Assembly: GCA_049671305.1 (NCBI GenBank)
Contig: JBATUR010000088.1
Coordinates: forward strand, 10,270-74,269
DNA from: CADCTM01 sp049671305
GTDB taxonomy: Bacteria > Cyanobacteriota > Cyanobacteriia > Cyanobacteriales > Coleofasciculaceae
Length of the DNA stretch: 64,000 bases
Reading direction: 5' to 3'
The number at the start of each line of letters is the position of its first letter. The first letter of the stretch is position 1. The notes beneath the pieces are model-generated. The model was not told where the DNA came from. It saw only the letters and a program-made list of their open reading frames with translations, and did not search any database. This document shows, one piece after another, positions 33,496 through 41,714 of this stretch. Position numbers and translations under genes: made by a program.

Positions 33496-36400
33496 ATGAC
33501 GAGTAGTTACAGTGCCGATCAGATTCAAGTTCTAGAAGGGCTTGAAGCAGTGCGAAAGCGCCCAGGGATGTATATTGGTTCTACTGGACCTAGAGGACTA
33601 CATCATCTAGTTTACGAGGCAGTAGACAATTCCATTGATGAGGCTCTGGCAGGTCATTGTACCAATATAGAAATTGATATTAATGCTGATGGTTCCGTCA
33701 GCGTTACAGACGACGGACGAGGTATTCCCACTGGCATAGTTGCCAAAACTGGCAAGTCAGGAATAGAAACAGTCATGACAGTGCTGCACGCTGGCGGCAA
33801 ATTTGGCGGCGGCGGTTATAAAGTATCTGGGGGACTACACGGCGTTGGTATTTCGGTGGTTAACGCCCTCTCTGAGTGGGTAGAAGTAACAGTTTGGCTC
33901 GATAATAAAATTCATACCCAGCGGTTTGAACGAGGCATCCCCAAAACCGATTTAATTGTCAAACCTTATCATGAAGCACGAACTGGCACATCAGTTGCTT
34001 TCTTGCCAGATACACAAGTATTCACTACAGGCATTGAGTTTGACTACACGACGATCGCAGGGCGACTGCGGGAATTGGCATATTTAAATGCTGGTGTCAA
34101 AATTACCTTTAGCGATCGCCGACTGGAAGAACCACGTATTGAAACTTACTATTACGAAGGCGGCATTCAAGAATATGTCGCCTACATGAACCGTGAAAAA
34201 GAACCTCTACACGAAGAAATTATCTATGTTCAAGGAGAGCGTAACAACGTTCAACTCGAAGTATCTTTGCAGTGGTGCGTTGATGCCTACAGTGATAACT
34301 TGCTGGGTTTTGCCAACAACATTCGTACCATTGATGGTGGCACCCACTTAGAAGGACTAAAAGCTGTATTAACGCGGACGATGAATGCGATCGCCCGTAA
34401 GCGCAATAAAATTAAAGACTCGGAAGCCAACCTCGGTGGCGAAAACGTCCGGGAAGGCTTAACCGGCGTCATTTCCGTCAAAGTCCCTGATCCAGAATTT
34501 GAAGGACAAACCAAAACCAAGCTGGGTAATACCGAAGTCCGTGGTATCGTAGAATCCCTAGTTGGCGAAGTCTTAACCGAGTATCTAGAATTCCGCCCCG
34601 GTGTCGCTGATGCCATCTTAGACAAAGCGATCCAGGCATTTAAAGCTGCAGAAGCTGCCCGTCGTGCCCGTGACTTGGTGCGTCGTAAGTCAGTACTAGA
34701 ATCATCTCCCTTACCTGGTAAGCTAGCAGATTGTAGTTCTCGCGACCCTTCAGAATCAGAAATCTTTATCGTGGAAGGCGACTCAGCGGGCGGCTGTTTT
34801 TTGGGAGATACACTTGTTGCACTAGCTGATGGACGTTCTTTGAGCTTCAAAGAAATTGTTGCTGAACAAGCAGCAGGAAAAGAGCATTTTTGCTATACCA
34901 TTCGCAATAATGGCACTGTTGGGTTAGAGCGCATCATCAACCCACGCATGACCAAAGCAAATGCTGAAGTAATTAAAGTGACACTTGATAACGGCGAAAC
35001 CATAATCTGTACGCCCGATCACCGCTTTATGTTGCGCGATGGAACTTATAAGCCAGCCGCATTACTTACTGCTGATGATGCACTAATGCCGCTGTATCGT
35101 AAGCTATCTGATCACGGTGAACCAGGAATAACAATTGATGGTTATGAGTTGGTTTGGAATCCTGGTTCCGATAGCTGGCTGTTTACTCATGTTTTAGCAG
35201 ATTGGCATAACCGTTGGCAGGGTATCTACCAACAGGCAGATGGCAACCACTGCCATCATCTCGATTTTAACAAGCGTAATAATAACCCCACCAACATCCG
35301 CCGTCTGCCTGCCGAGGAACACTTGGCTTTGCACAGAGCCCATCTTGAGCAAACCTTGCATCGTCCAGATGTAATTGATAAATGCAGGGAGATTCGTCGT
35401 ACAGAAGAATTCCGTGCCAAGATGCGACAACCCCAGACGCAGCAAATTCTTTCAGAACAAGCTAAGGCACAGTGGGAAGATGAAGCTTACAAAGCTTACA
35501 TGAAGGCTAAATGGCATGAGTTTTATCAAAGCAATGATGCCTACCAGCAACAAAATCGCCAACAATTGAACCAAGCGCAGCAAGACTACTGGAGTGATAA
35601 AGCCAACCGTTTAGCTCAAGCAGAGCAGGTTCGTGATTATTTCGCCAATAATCCTCAAGCACGTGAGGCTCTTTCCTTCCTTGCCAAACAACAGTGGCTA
35701 GATCAAGATTTGCTGCAATGGCGTCGAGAAAAGACACAGGAGCAATGGACGCCTGAATTCCGCGCCAAGCGTCATTCAGCGCTAAATCAAACCTACTATC
35801 GCAAAACCCTTGCTGCCTTAAAACAAATCGAAATTGAGCAAGGTAAACTGGATGTCAATGCTTATAACGCTTACCGTATCGAAACACGTGACAAATCGAT
35901 GTTGCGTTTTGATACCTTCTGCAAACGTTACTTTGAGAGTGATGAGGTTCTGGCTCGCGAAGCTGTTGCTAACTACAACCATCGCATCGTTTCTATTGAA
36001 CGTCTAGAAGAACAGTTTGATGTTTACGACATTGAAGTTCCCCACACCCATAACTTTGCTCTAGCAAGTGGAGTCTTTGTCCATAACAGTGCCAAACAAG
36101 GACGCGATCGCCAATTCCAAGCGATCCTACCTCTGCGGGGCAAAATTCTCAACATTGAGAAAACCGACGACGCTAAAATCTACAAAAATACCGAAATTCA
36201 ATCCTTAATTACTGCCCTCGGTTTGGGCATTAAGGGTGAAGAATTTGACCCTAATGGTTTACGATATCACCGTATTGTGATTATGACTGACGCGGACGTA
36301 GATGGCGCCCACATCCGTACTTTGTTGTTAACATTCTTTTATCGTTATCAACGCGCACTGGTGGATCAAGGCTACATTTATATTGCTTGCCCTCCACTTT

Positions 36401-36714
36401 ATAAGGTAGAGCGGGGACGTAATCATTATTATTGTTATAGTGAGCGCGAACTCAGTAATCTTGTCCGCAATGAGTTCCCAGCGAATGCTAATTACACGAT
36501 CCAACGCTTTAAGGGTTTGGGTGAAATGATGCCGACGCAACTTTGGGATACTACTATGAATCCTGACAGTCGGACTTTGAAACGGGTAGAGATTGAGGAT
36601 GCTGCTGAAGCCGATCGCGTGTTTACAGTGCTGATGGGCGATCGCGTTGCCCCACGTCGCGAATTCATCGAAACCTACGGCTCTAAACTTAATTTAACTG
36701 ATTTGGACATCTAA
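33496..36714 (+). CDS. gyrB: DNA gyrase subunit B with an in-frame intein
   Basis: The 1072-codon frame codes a 641-residue GyrB once the 431-residue intein (residues 434-864) is removed, a normal GyrB length. The GHKL ATPase domain is at 1-220 (VRKRPGMYIGST, VYEAVDNSIDEA, DDGRGIP, GLHGVGISVVNALS). The transducer domain follows, then the Toprim domain with FIVEGDSAGG just before the intein and TDADVDGAHI after it. The C-terminus ends in the short tail that replaces the larger insert of proteobacterial GyrB. GyrB is the ATP-driven half of gyrase and is essential, so splicing must work. GGAG lies 10 bases before the ATG. Confidence 0.97.
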   Translation: MTSSYSADQIQVLEGLEAVRKRPGMYIGSTGPRGLHHLVYEAVDNSIDEALAGHCTNIEIDINADGSVSVTDDGRGIPTGIVAKTGKSGIETVMTVLHAGGKFGGGGYKVSGGLHGVGISVVNALSEWVEVTVWLDNKIHTQRFERGIPKTDLIVKPYHEARTGTSVAFLPDTQVFTTGIEFDYTTIAGRLRELAYLNAGVKITFSDRRLEEPRIETYYYEGGIQEYVAYMNREKEPLHEEIIYVQGERNNVQLEVSLQWCVDAYSDNLLGFANNIRTIDGGTHLEGLKAVLTRTMNAIARKRNKIKDSEANLGGENVREGLTGVISVKVPDPEFEGQTKTKLGNTEVRGIVESLVGEVLTEYLEFRPGVADAILDKAIQAFKAAEAARRARDLVRRKSVLESSPLPGKLADCSSRDPSESEIFIVEGDSAGGCFLGDTLVALADGRSLSFKEIVAEQAAGKEHFCYTIRNNGTVGLERIINPRMTKANAEVIKVTLDNGETIICTPDHRFMLRDGTYKPAALLTADDALMPLYRKLSDHGEPGITIDGYELVWNPGSDSWLFTHVLADWHNRWQGIYQQADGNHCHHLDFNKRNNNPTNIRRLPAEEHLALHRAHLEQTLHRPDVIDKCREIRRTEEFRAKMRQPQTQQILSEQAKAQWEDEAYKAYMKAKWHEFYQSNDAYQQQNRQQLNQAQQDYWSDKANRLAQAEQVRDYFANNPQAREALSFLAKQQWLDQDLLQWRREKTQEQWTPEFRAKRHSALNQTYYRKTLAALKQIEIEQGKLDVNAYNAYRIETRDKSMLRFDTFCKRYFESDEVLAREAVANYNHRIVSIERLEEQFDVYDIEVPHTHNFALASGVFVHNSAKQGRDRQFQAILPLRGKILNIEKTDDAKIYKNTEIQSLITALGLGIKGEEFDPNGLRYHRIVIMTDADVDGAHIRTLLLTFFYRYQRALVDQGYIYIACPPLYKVERGRNHYYCYSERELSNLVRNEFPANANYTIQRFKGLGEMMPTQLWDTTMNPDSRTLKRVEIEDAAEADRVFTVLMGDRVAPRREFIETYGSKLNLTDLDI
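34795..36087 (+). mobile_element. GyrB intein with HNH endonuclease, 431 residues
   Basis: The intein begins at Cys434 (CFLGDTLVALADGRSL) directly after SAGG and ends at HN864, with Ser865 as the first C-extein residue (SAKQGRDRQF). Splicing motifs: block A at the start, block B ICTPDHRFML with TxxH, and block F/G near the end (YDIEVPHTHNFALASGVFVHN split across 20+ residues). In the middle, CHHLDFNKRNNNPTN near 586-600 is an HNH endonuclease core. It is followed by about 200 polar residues with repeated AKxxW/FRAK-like stretches that resemble DNA-binding modules of homing enzymes. The insertion site is the conserved Toprim motif. Confidence 0.93.
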
Positions 36715-36732
36715 CAATTTCGGTAATTTTTT

Positions 36733-36768
36733 AAATCCCTGACTTTTTGAAGAAGTCAGGGATTTTTT
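36733..36768. terminator. Bidirectional terminator between gyrB and the convergent gene
   Basis: AAATCCCTGACTT (36733-36745) and AAGTCAGGGATTT (36753-36765) pair perfectly over 13 bp around a 7-base loop, with T-runs on both strands. It lies 19 bases after the gyrB stop and just before the end of the minus-strand gene at 36772. Confidence 0.92.
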
Positions 36769-36771
36769 GAT

Positions 36772-37311
36772 TTAAGGAATGCGATCGCCAGGGCACAGCT
36801 TATCGATACACTGAGGACGAATCGACTGCACTAAGCGCTTAAATTCAGGAATTTTTCTACCATTAAGGTCAAGAACTGGAATTGATACCGTAGAAGAACG
36901 ATCTCGATCATAAATCACCGTTGACTCTGGTCTTCCCAGTCCAAAAGTCTTCACAGCATTTTGAGCCATTGCACAACTAATATAAAGCTGCCCCATAAAG
37001 ACTTTGCCATTATTAGCCTCGTAACTATAGTAAACGCCTTGATAATTCGGACGCGGCTCACACCATTCAAAATGGGTAATCTCAATCATCTTGGCAATGT
37101 GAACATCATAGCGAGACAACGCCCCACCATAAGCAGATAAAGAAGTATCTTGGTCAGGAACCACAAAAATGCCATAGCGCTGAGTGAAGTTTCCTCCCGC
37201 CCCAGCAAAGGAAATACGAGTAATTGGCACAGCCGTTTCTGCCGTCGCCCGAATACTCCCTAAAAATGTCGCCATCATTGTTAAGGTAGCAACCCAAATG
37301 AATCGTCGCAT
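36772..37311 (-). CDS. Small secreted protein, unknown function
   Basis: The 179-residue product has a typical signal peptide (MRRFIWVATLTMMATFLGSIRATA, cleavage near 24). The mature part contains three or four cysteines (HFEWCEPR, YISCAM, QCIDKLCPG) and no family I recognise. The fold is probably a small exported domain stabilised by disulfides. It is the last of three consecutive minus-strand genes for small secreted proteins (36772-38580), which may be one transcription unit with gaps of 41-67 bases. No enzyme motif is seen. Confidence 0.7.
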   Translation of the reverse strand: MRRFIWVATLTMMATFLGSIRATAETAVPITRISFAGAGGNFTQRYGIFVVPDQDTSLSAYGGALSRYDVHIAKMIEITHFEWCEPRPNYQGVYYSYEANNGKVFMGQLYISCAMAQNAVKTFGLGRPESTVIYDRDRSSTVSIPVLDLNGRKIPEFKRLVQSIRPQCIDKLCPGDRIP

Positions 37312-37352
37312 ATACAGATATTTTGTCTTAGGAATGAATAATGAAATGTATC

Positions 37353-38060
37353 TTACAAACCAAAGCGTTGTAAAATTTTCCGGTGTCCATTTGGCACCAG
37401 CAACCTAGCCTGATTTAGTTCTTGTGGGCTGAAGCTGGTTTGAACTTGAGATGGCACACCATCAGTGAGAATAGCTTGCAGACGCCCATTTTGGAAAAAC
37501 CAAACTTCTCCAGAATGGAAAAACTGTACCGCCCTAATTTGATCGCCGCGCAACCAATAACCTAAACCATCTCCAAATTCCGTCAAAGCTTCTGAAACTT
37601 GCAAAATTTGACCATTGTTGCGACGACACAAGCTATAAGTCATCGATTTATCGGTTCTCCTGGCAATTGTGCACTCTTCAAGCTGTTTCTGCATCGCCTT
37701 CCATTCTGAGCGTATCACCTCAGCAGAGACGGGTTCAGTTCGTCTCTCTACCTGTATTTCTTGGGCTTGAGAGTTGCCAGCTTGGCTACCCAGGAGACAT
37801 CGATCTGGGATACCATCACCGTCATCATCAATCCTGGCATCATTTTGTTTGCCATCGCCATCACAATCAATTGCCGGACCAATCATGGTTGAGGCAATTT
37901 TCTCTGTTTTTTCTAATCCTATCGGAGAAGCCACATTTTGATGAAAAGCTTCTACAGCGATCGCAGGGGATGCCTGAGTCAAGACTGGCAACTGACCACA
38001 AACCGACACTAGCAGTCCTAATGCCATCAATCTTAGTGAATTTGGCTGTAATTGCTTCAT
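37353..38060 (-). CDS. Secreted protein with a short calcium-binding-like motif, unknown function
   Basis: I start it at ATG 38060 (MKQLQPNSLRLMALGLL), which puts a classical signal peptide first. An upstream in-frame TTG at 38087 adds only basic residues. The mature protein, about 210 residues, has an Asp-rich segment DCDGDGKQNDARIDDDGDG near 85-105 resembling thrombospondin type 3 or EF-hand-like calcium sites. The C-terminus has no known domain. Neighbours on both sides are also small exported proteins. Function unknown; calcium-dependent structure is inferred. Confidence 0.6.
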   Translation of the reverse strand: MKQLQPNSLRLMALGLLVSVCGQLPVLTQASPAIAVEAFHQNVASPIGLEKTEKIASTMIGPAIDCDGDGKQNDARIDDDGDGIPDRCLLGSQAGNSQAQEIQVERRTEPVSAEVIRSEWKAMQKQLEECTIARRTDKSMTYSLCRRNNGQILQVSEALTEFGDGLGYWLRGDQIRAVQFFHSGEVWFFQNGRLQAILTDGVPSQVQTSFSPQELNQARLLVPNGHRKILQRFGL

Positions 38061-38127
38061 TTTCAAGGTGAAGGGACGATTCTTCAAGGATGGCTAATTT
38101 TGACGGTGTTGTCAAAATTTTGGGGCT

Positions 38128-38580
38128 TTAAGTGCAAACTACCTGTCCCCATTTCGGCTTATTGCCAATGCCAGGTTCTATACACTCAAATGGCTGAATC
38201 TTGCCATTAGGCATTAATCCATAAGTATGAAACCAACCGCTATTCCAATAACCAAATGTAATGGCAGACAAACTCGTACATCCTGTGATGATTTGAGTGG
38301 CAACATTTTCCTGTAGACGAAAAGAATTCATGAGCGTTTCGGCGGCTGGTCCTTTAAACCCAAAGGTATAAGACATGGGGCGACCTTTTGGATAATCACT
38401 TCTAAATTTGGACTGGTCATCGACTCTGGTGATGATGTCAACGTTGAGAGTACCTTGTAATCTTTGTTGGGCATCGGCAATTGCTGATAAACATTGTTGT
38501 TCAGTGCTGGCTTGGGCGGGCACAATAGGAATGAGTGTTATTAAGGAAATCAATGCCAAGCTGAGGGGAAGTTTTTGCAT
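38128..38580 (-). CDS. Small secreted protein, unknown function
   Basis: The 150-residue product has a clear signal peptide (MQKLPLSLALISLITLIPIVP, AQA cleavage near 24). The mature region has three cysteines (EQQCLSAI, ITGCTSL, CIEP and final VVCT), probably paired by disulfides. I recognise no family. It is the first of three adjacent genes for exported proteins on the minus strand. An inverted repeat at 38618-38637 lies 38 bases upstream of its start. Confidence 0.65.
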   Translation of the reverse strand: MQKLPLSLALISLITLIPIVPAQASTEQQCLSAIADAQQRLQGTLNVDIITRVDDQSKFRSDYPKGRPMSYTFGFKGPAAETLMNSFRLQENVATQIITGCTSLSAITFGYWNSGWFHTYGLMPNGKIQPFECIEPGIGNKPKWGQVVCT

Positions 38581-38617
38581 TTTGCTAATGCTAGTGAATG
38601 ACGACTTTATTAACCGC

Positions 38618-38637
38618 TACCCTCGCGAGGGAGGGTA
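38618..38637. repeat. GC-rich inverted repeat in the spacer before ho1
   Basis: TACCCTC and GAGGGTA pair around a 6-base loop, and the 12-base CCCTCGCGAGGG inside is itself a perfect palindrome. It sits between the divergent secreted-protein gene and ho1. It may be an operator; no known motif matches. Confidence 0.4.
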
Positions 38638-38899
38638 CATAATAAGATTTTAGGTATCCTTGTCTTGAAATGTCTCCCCTAGAAACTCGACTTAGTTTCC
38701 AGCCAATTTCTGGACAAGAAGACCTGAGCAAAGCCAGTTTTGTTAACAAACACCCTGAGCTTCGTCAGAAGCCTCTTTGCGTAAGAATTCTTAACAGCAA
38801 TTCTCAGAAAATCAGTTTAATCTAACACTTTGGGCACATTTTCGCTCTTTTGTAAGTAGAAACACAAATAGCCATCAATTTTAGGGAAAGAAATTTAGC
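38638..38899. other. Rest of the spacer before ho1, nothing recognised
   Basis: No gene or clear motif was seen. It should hold the ho1 promoter. Confidence 0.35.
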
Positions 38900-39619
38900 A
38901 TGAGTAGCAATTTAGCCACCAAGTTGCGTGAAGGCACGAAAAAAGCTCACACAATGGCGGAAAATGTTGGGTTTATCAAATGCTTCTTAAAGGGCGTTGT
39001 TGAGAAAACCTCTTACCGCAAGCTAGTATCAAACCTCTACTTCGTCTACTCGGCGATGGAAGAAGAGATGGAGCGTCTCCAGACTCATCCCATCATCTCA
39101 AAAATCTACTTCCCACAGTTAAACCGCACAAAGAGTCTGGAGCAGGACTTAACTTACTACTATGGTTCAAACTGGCGCGAGTCAGTTGCACCTTCTGCTG
39201 CTACGAAAGAGTATGTACAGCGTATTCGCTCTATTGCTGCAACGCAACCAGAATTGTTGATTGCTCATTCCTACACGCGCTATATCGGTGATTTATCTGG
39301 TGGGCAAATTCTCAAAAAGATTGCTCAGAAAGGCATGAATTTAGCAGAAGGCGGCGAGGGTACTGCTTTCTATGAGTTTAATGATATTCCTGATGAGAAG
39401 GCGTTTAAGGCTAACTACCGGGCAGCTTTGAATGAGCTTCCTATTGATGAAGCAGCAGCAGATCAAATTGTCGAGGAAGCAAATGCCACCTTTGGCATGA
39501 ATATGAAGCTGTTCCAGGAACTTGAAGGCAATCTAATTAAAGCTGTTGGTCGGATGTTATTTAACTCGATTACACGTCGTCGGGCTCGCGGCAGCACGGA
39601 ACTTGCTACAGCCGAATAA
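38900..39619 (+). CDS. ho1: Heme oxygenase 1
   Basis: The 239-residue enzyme opens heme to biliverdin IX-alpha, iron and CO with reduced ferredoxin. This is the first step towards phycocyanobilin for phycobilisomes and phytochromes. The proximal heme ligand is His17 in TKKAHTMAE. The distal helix motif GDLSGGQILKK near 131-141 is intact, as is YTRYIGD. Length and motifs match cyanobacterial HO1. It is a single-gene unit ended by a strong terminator. A second isozyme is not in the window. Confidence 0.96.
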   Translation: MSSNLATKLREGTKKAHTMAENVGFIKCFLKGVVEKTSYRKLVSNLYFVYSAMEEEMERLQTHPIISKIYFPQLNRTKSLEQDLTYYYGSNWRESVAPSAATKEYVQRIRSIAATQPELLIAHSYTRYIGDLSGGQILKKIAQKGMNLAEGGEGTAFYEFNDIPDEKAFKANYRAALNELPIDEAAADQIVEEANATFGMNMKLFQELEGNLIKAVGRMLFNSITRRRARGSTELATAE

Positions 39620-39645
39620 ACTACCTTACTACTTTAAGTTTAAAA

Positions 39646-39673
39646 GGCATCCTTTATGGATGTCTTTTTTTTT
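39646..39673 (+). terminator. Terminator of ho1
   Basis: GGCATCC and GGATGTC pair over 7 bases (one G-T) around a TTTAT loop and are followed by nine T. It is 26 bases past the ho1 stop. Confidence 0.85.
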
Positions 39674-39889
39674 GCTTATTAATCGTCAGGTTAGATAAAA
39701 GATTAATAAAAATAAGTATTGTTGATAGCGCTAGCTGCAAGTTTTGTAGAGTTTTATATTCGAGAATTGCTGGAAGCTTTACAACTGCTTACTATCAGCA
39801 TTACTTACCGTTACTATTCATAATTCTTTACCTAGCAAAATTGAAATTAACAACTGCTAATGAAATAATATATAAGGTGTGTAATACAA

Positions 39890-39907
39890 GTCATACACCT
39901 GTATGAC
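39890..39907. repeat. 7-bp inverted repeat GTCATAC-N4-GTATGAC
   Basis: Perfect complement arms with loop ACCT. ACACCT in this repeat can instead pair with AGGTGT near 39876, so two exclusive structures are possible. It is far from both genes (over 500 bases before the P-domain start). Confidence 0.4.
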
Positions 39908-40082
39908 GATTCAATAATTAACTTTTTTCTTAAAGCGATGATTACCGCACTAAGAAGCGAAGTTTTTACCGAAATTATCAACATTCTCGGTAAATAGTTG
40001 TTCTTTTCTTTCAAGGTTTACCAAAAGTTATGTTCAAGAAAGATTTACATACAAAAACATAGAATACTTAGGTGCTATACCC

Positions 40083-40247
40083 ATGCAAGCATTACCGTAT
40101 AACAGTTTGAGAGATCGTCTTACATTTTATTTCAGAAATTTAATATGTTGTTTTAGTGAAGAATCTGATAAAACACTGGCAATCTTTTACAAAGCAGTGC
40201 AAATATTAAAGAAAGATTTAGTCAGATTGCAAAAACTCATAAATTAG
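40083..40247 (+). CDS. Possible small protein of 54 residues
   Basis: ATG at 40083 to TAG at 40245-40247. The product starts MQALPYNSLRDRL and has a basic C-terminal half (ILKKDLVRLQKL) that would be a helix. There is a weak purine stretch (AGG) about 12 bases upstream. It resembles no family I know and could be a chance frame in a 792-base spacer. Translation is not supported beyond the open frame. Confidence 0.25.
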   Translation: MQALPYNSLRDRLTFYFRNLICCFSEESDKTLAIFYKAVQILKKDLVRLQKLIN

Positions 40248-40411
40248 GATGAAATCAATGTTAGGCAAACATACCTAGAAGTTTTCTTAAAGATTGAATT
40301 TCACGATAAACCTGCTTTGTTGGCGCGAAGCTATGTATCTTGCTCTGTATCGCCTATCAACTTCCGATTATCACCATTATCAACCTCAAGTTTTTTAAGG
40401 AGCTTTAATCT

Positions 40412-40948
40412 ATGTCTCAATTTATGCCCAAAACACTAACCGCCACCGTAGACGCTACTGCATTCACAAATGCTCATAGCTTGACTTTGTTCGGCAAGGG
40501 CGGCAACATCCCTGATGGTTTCGGCAGTTTTCAGGATGACATTATCGTTACGGAAAATTTCCAGCTTAACGATGTGATGGTTACGCTCAAAGGCATGGAA
40601 CACACTTGGGTAGGCGATCTCGTTGTTCGCTTGCATCACGTAGAAACTGAAACGATCATTGATCTGTTTCGGCGTCCTGGTCAACCTCACTTTTCTTCTA
40701 GTGGTTATAGCAACGACCTGCGAGGAGATTATAGCTTTAGCGATCGCGTTGATGGCAATTCCCATAACTTTGACTCAGCAGCAGCGTCAAATGCAGTTAT
40801 CCCCAGCGGCAGCTACACCTCACTTCAACCTCTTGCCAAGTTTAACGGTTTGTCCTCAACAGGCACTTGGCGGCTGATCATTAATGACTGCTCGGCAGGT
40901 GACTCTGGCTTTCTCGACTCCTGGAGTTTAAATCTTGAGCGCGGCTAA
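40412..40948 (+). CDS. Stand-alone proprotein convertase P-domain protein
   Basis: The 178-residue product is nearly all one P-domain: DVMVTLKGMEHTWVGDLVVRL near 54-74, LIINDCSAGDSGFLDSWSLNL near 154-174 and a GTW near the end. These domains usually follow the catalytic part of subtilisin-like proteases and stabilise it. Here no protease domain is fused and none is next to it. No signal peptide is visible at the N-terminus, so the location is unclear. AAGGAGC lies about 10 bases before the ATG. It is a single-gene unit with a terminator after it. Confidence 0.8.
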   Translation: MSQFMPKTLTATVDATAFTNAHSLTLFGKGGNIPDGFGSFQDDIIVTENFQLNDVMVTLKGMEHTWVGDLVVRLHHVETETIIDLFRRPGQPHFSSSGYSNDLRGDYSFSDRVDGNSHNFDSAAASNAVIPSGSYTSLQPLAKFNGLSSTGTWRLIINDCSAGDSGFLDSWSLNLERG

Positions 40949-41001
40949 TTACAGTTTGCCCGTGGAATTAGCTTTATTAGTACGCTATACAAAACTAAAA
41001 T

Positions 41002-41036
41002 ACACAGGAGAGTAAATCATAAATCTCCTGTGTTTT
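41002..41036 (+). terminator. Terminator of the P-domain gene
   Basis: ACACAGGAGA and TCTCCTGTGT pair perfectly over 10 bp around a 12-base loop, followed by TTT. It lies 53 bases after the stop. Confidence 0.7.
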
Positions 41037-41714
41037 CTAATTGAGCCAGTGCTTGAGCTTTTAGCATTTCGTTTTACCTATATTTCAATAAACTGATAAT
41101 TAATTTTGATGATTTAGGTCTTTGCTAAAGAAAGAGCAAAAAGCAATTGAATAATACTAAGTAGTTTCTTGGTATTACTTCAATACAGTTATTCTAAATA
41201 GAAAAGAACAGCATTTGCACTCAGTAACTTCTAGAATTTTTAATCAATCTTGCCGTCTTTTGGGGCAGCGCCATCATTAATTTGAGAAGCACTCATTCAC
41301 TCAAGTTAGATAAAAATATAAGTTACAACTTTGTAGATCCATCTGCTCATAGTTTATTATGCTTTGAAGACAATTGCTGGATCGACACGAGTCGCTTTTA
41401 CAATTAATAAAGGAACTGTACTACCTTACGCCCAACTTGACATTTCATAAATGTTAAATAAACAGTTGTCAGGCAATAGCATTAACCAGGGTGGAATGGA
41501 AGGAATGCTACGCCAATTAATGCTAAATGAAATTTATTAAAAATCAAGCTTTCACTAATACAATCTTGCTTTATAATAAAATTTTTTGCCCATTGCATCG
41601 TTGGGTCAGTACTGTTTCTCTTCAACCAAATTTAAATTAAAGCAATCTATTTATGACGACCATTGTATATATTTAAATAAGTTGCTTTGTGGATTAGATG
41701 CTATTAAAAAAATG
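41037..41714. other. AT-rich intergenic region, no gene recognised
   Basis: An open frame of about 86 codons begins near 41586 but overlaps the end of the EamA gene in antisense and lacks coding character. No repeat or RNA gene was seen. Confidence 0.4.

Larger units (their letters stand above)
39674..40411. other. Long spacer between ho1 and the P-domain gene, holding an inverted repeat and a short ORF
   Basis: No large gene. Seen are a GTCATAC/GTATGAC inverted repeat (39890-39907) that overlaps a second weaker pairing (AGGTGT with ACACCT), and a 54-codon frame at 40083-40247. The rest is AT-rich. Confidence 0.5.

Noticed and set aside
34287..34850. Minus-strand 187-codon frame inside gyrB
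   Set aside because: Shadow frame of a highly conserved gene; low-complexity Ser/Pro/Arg product.
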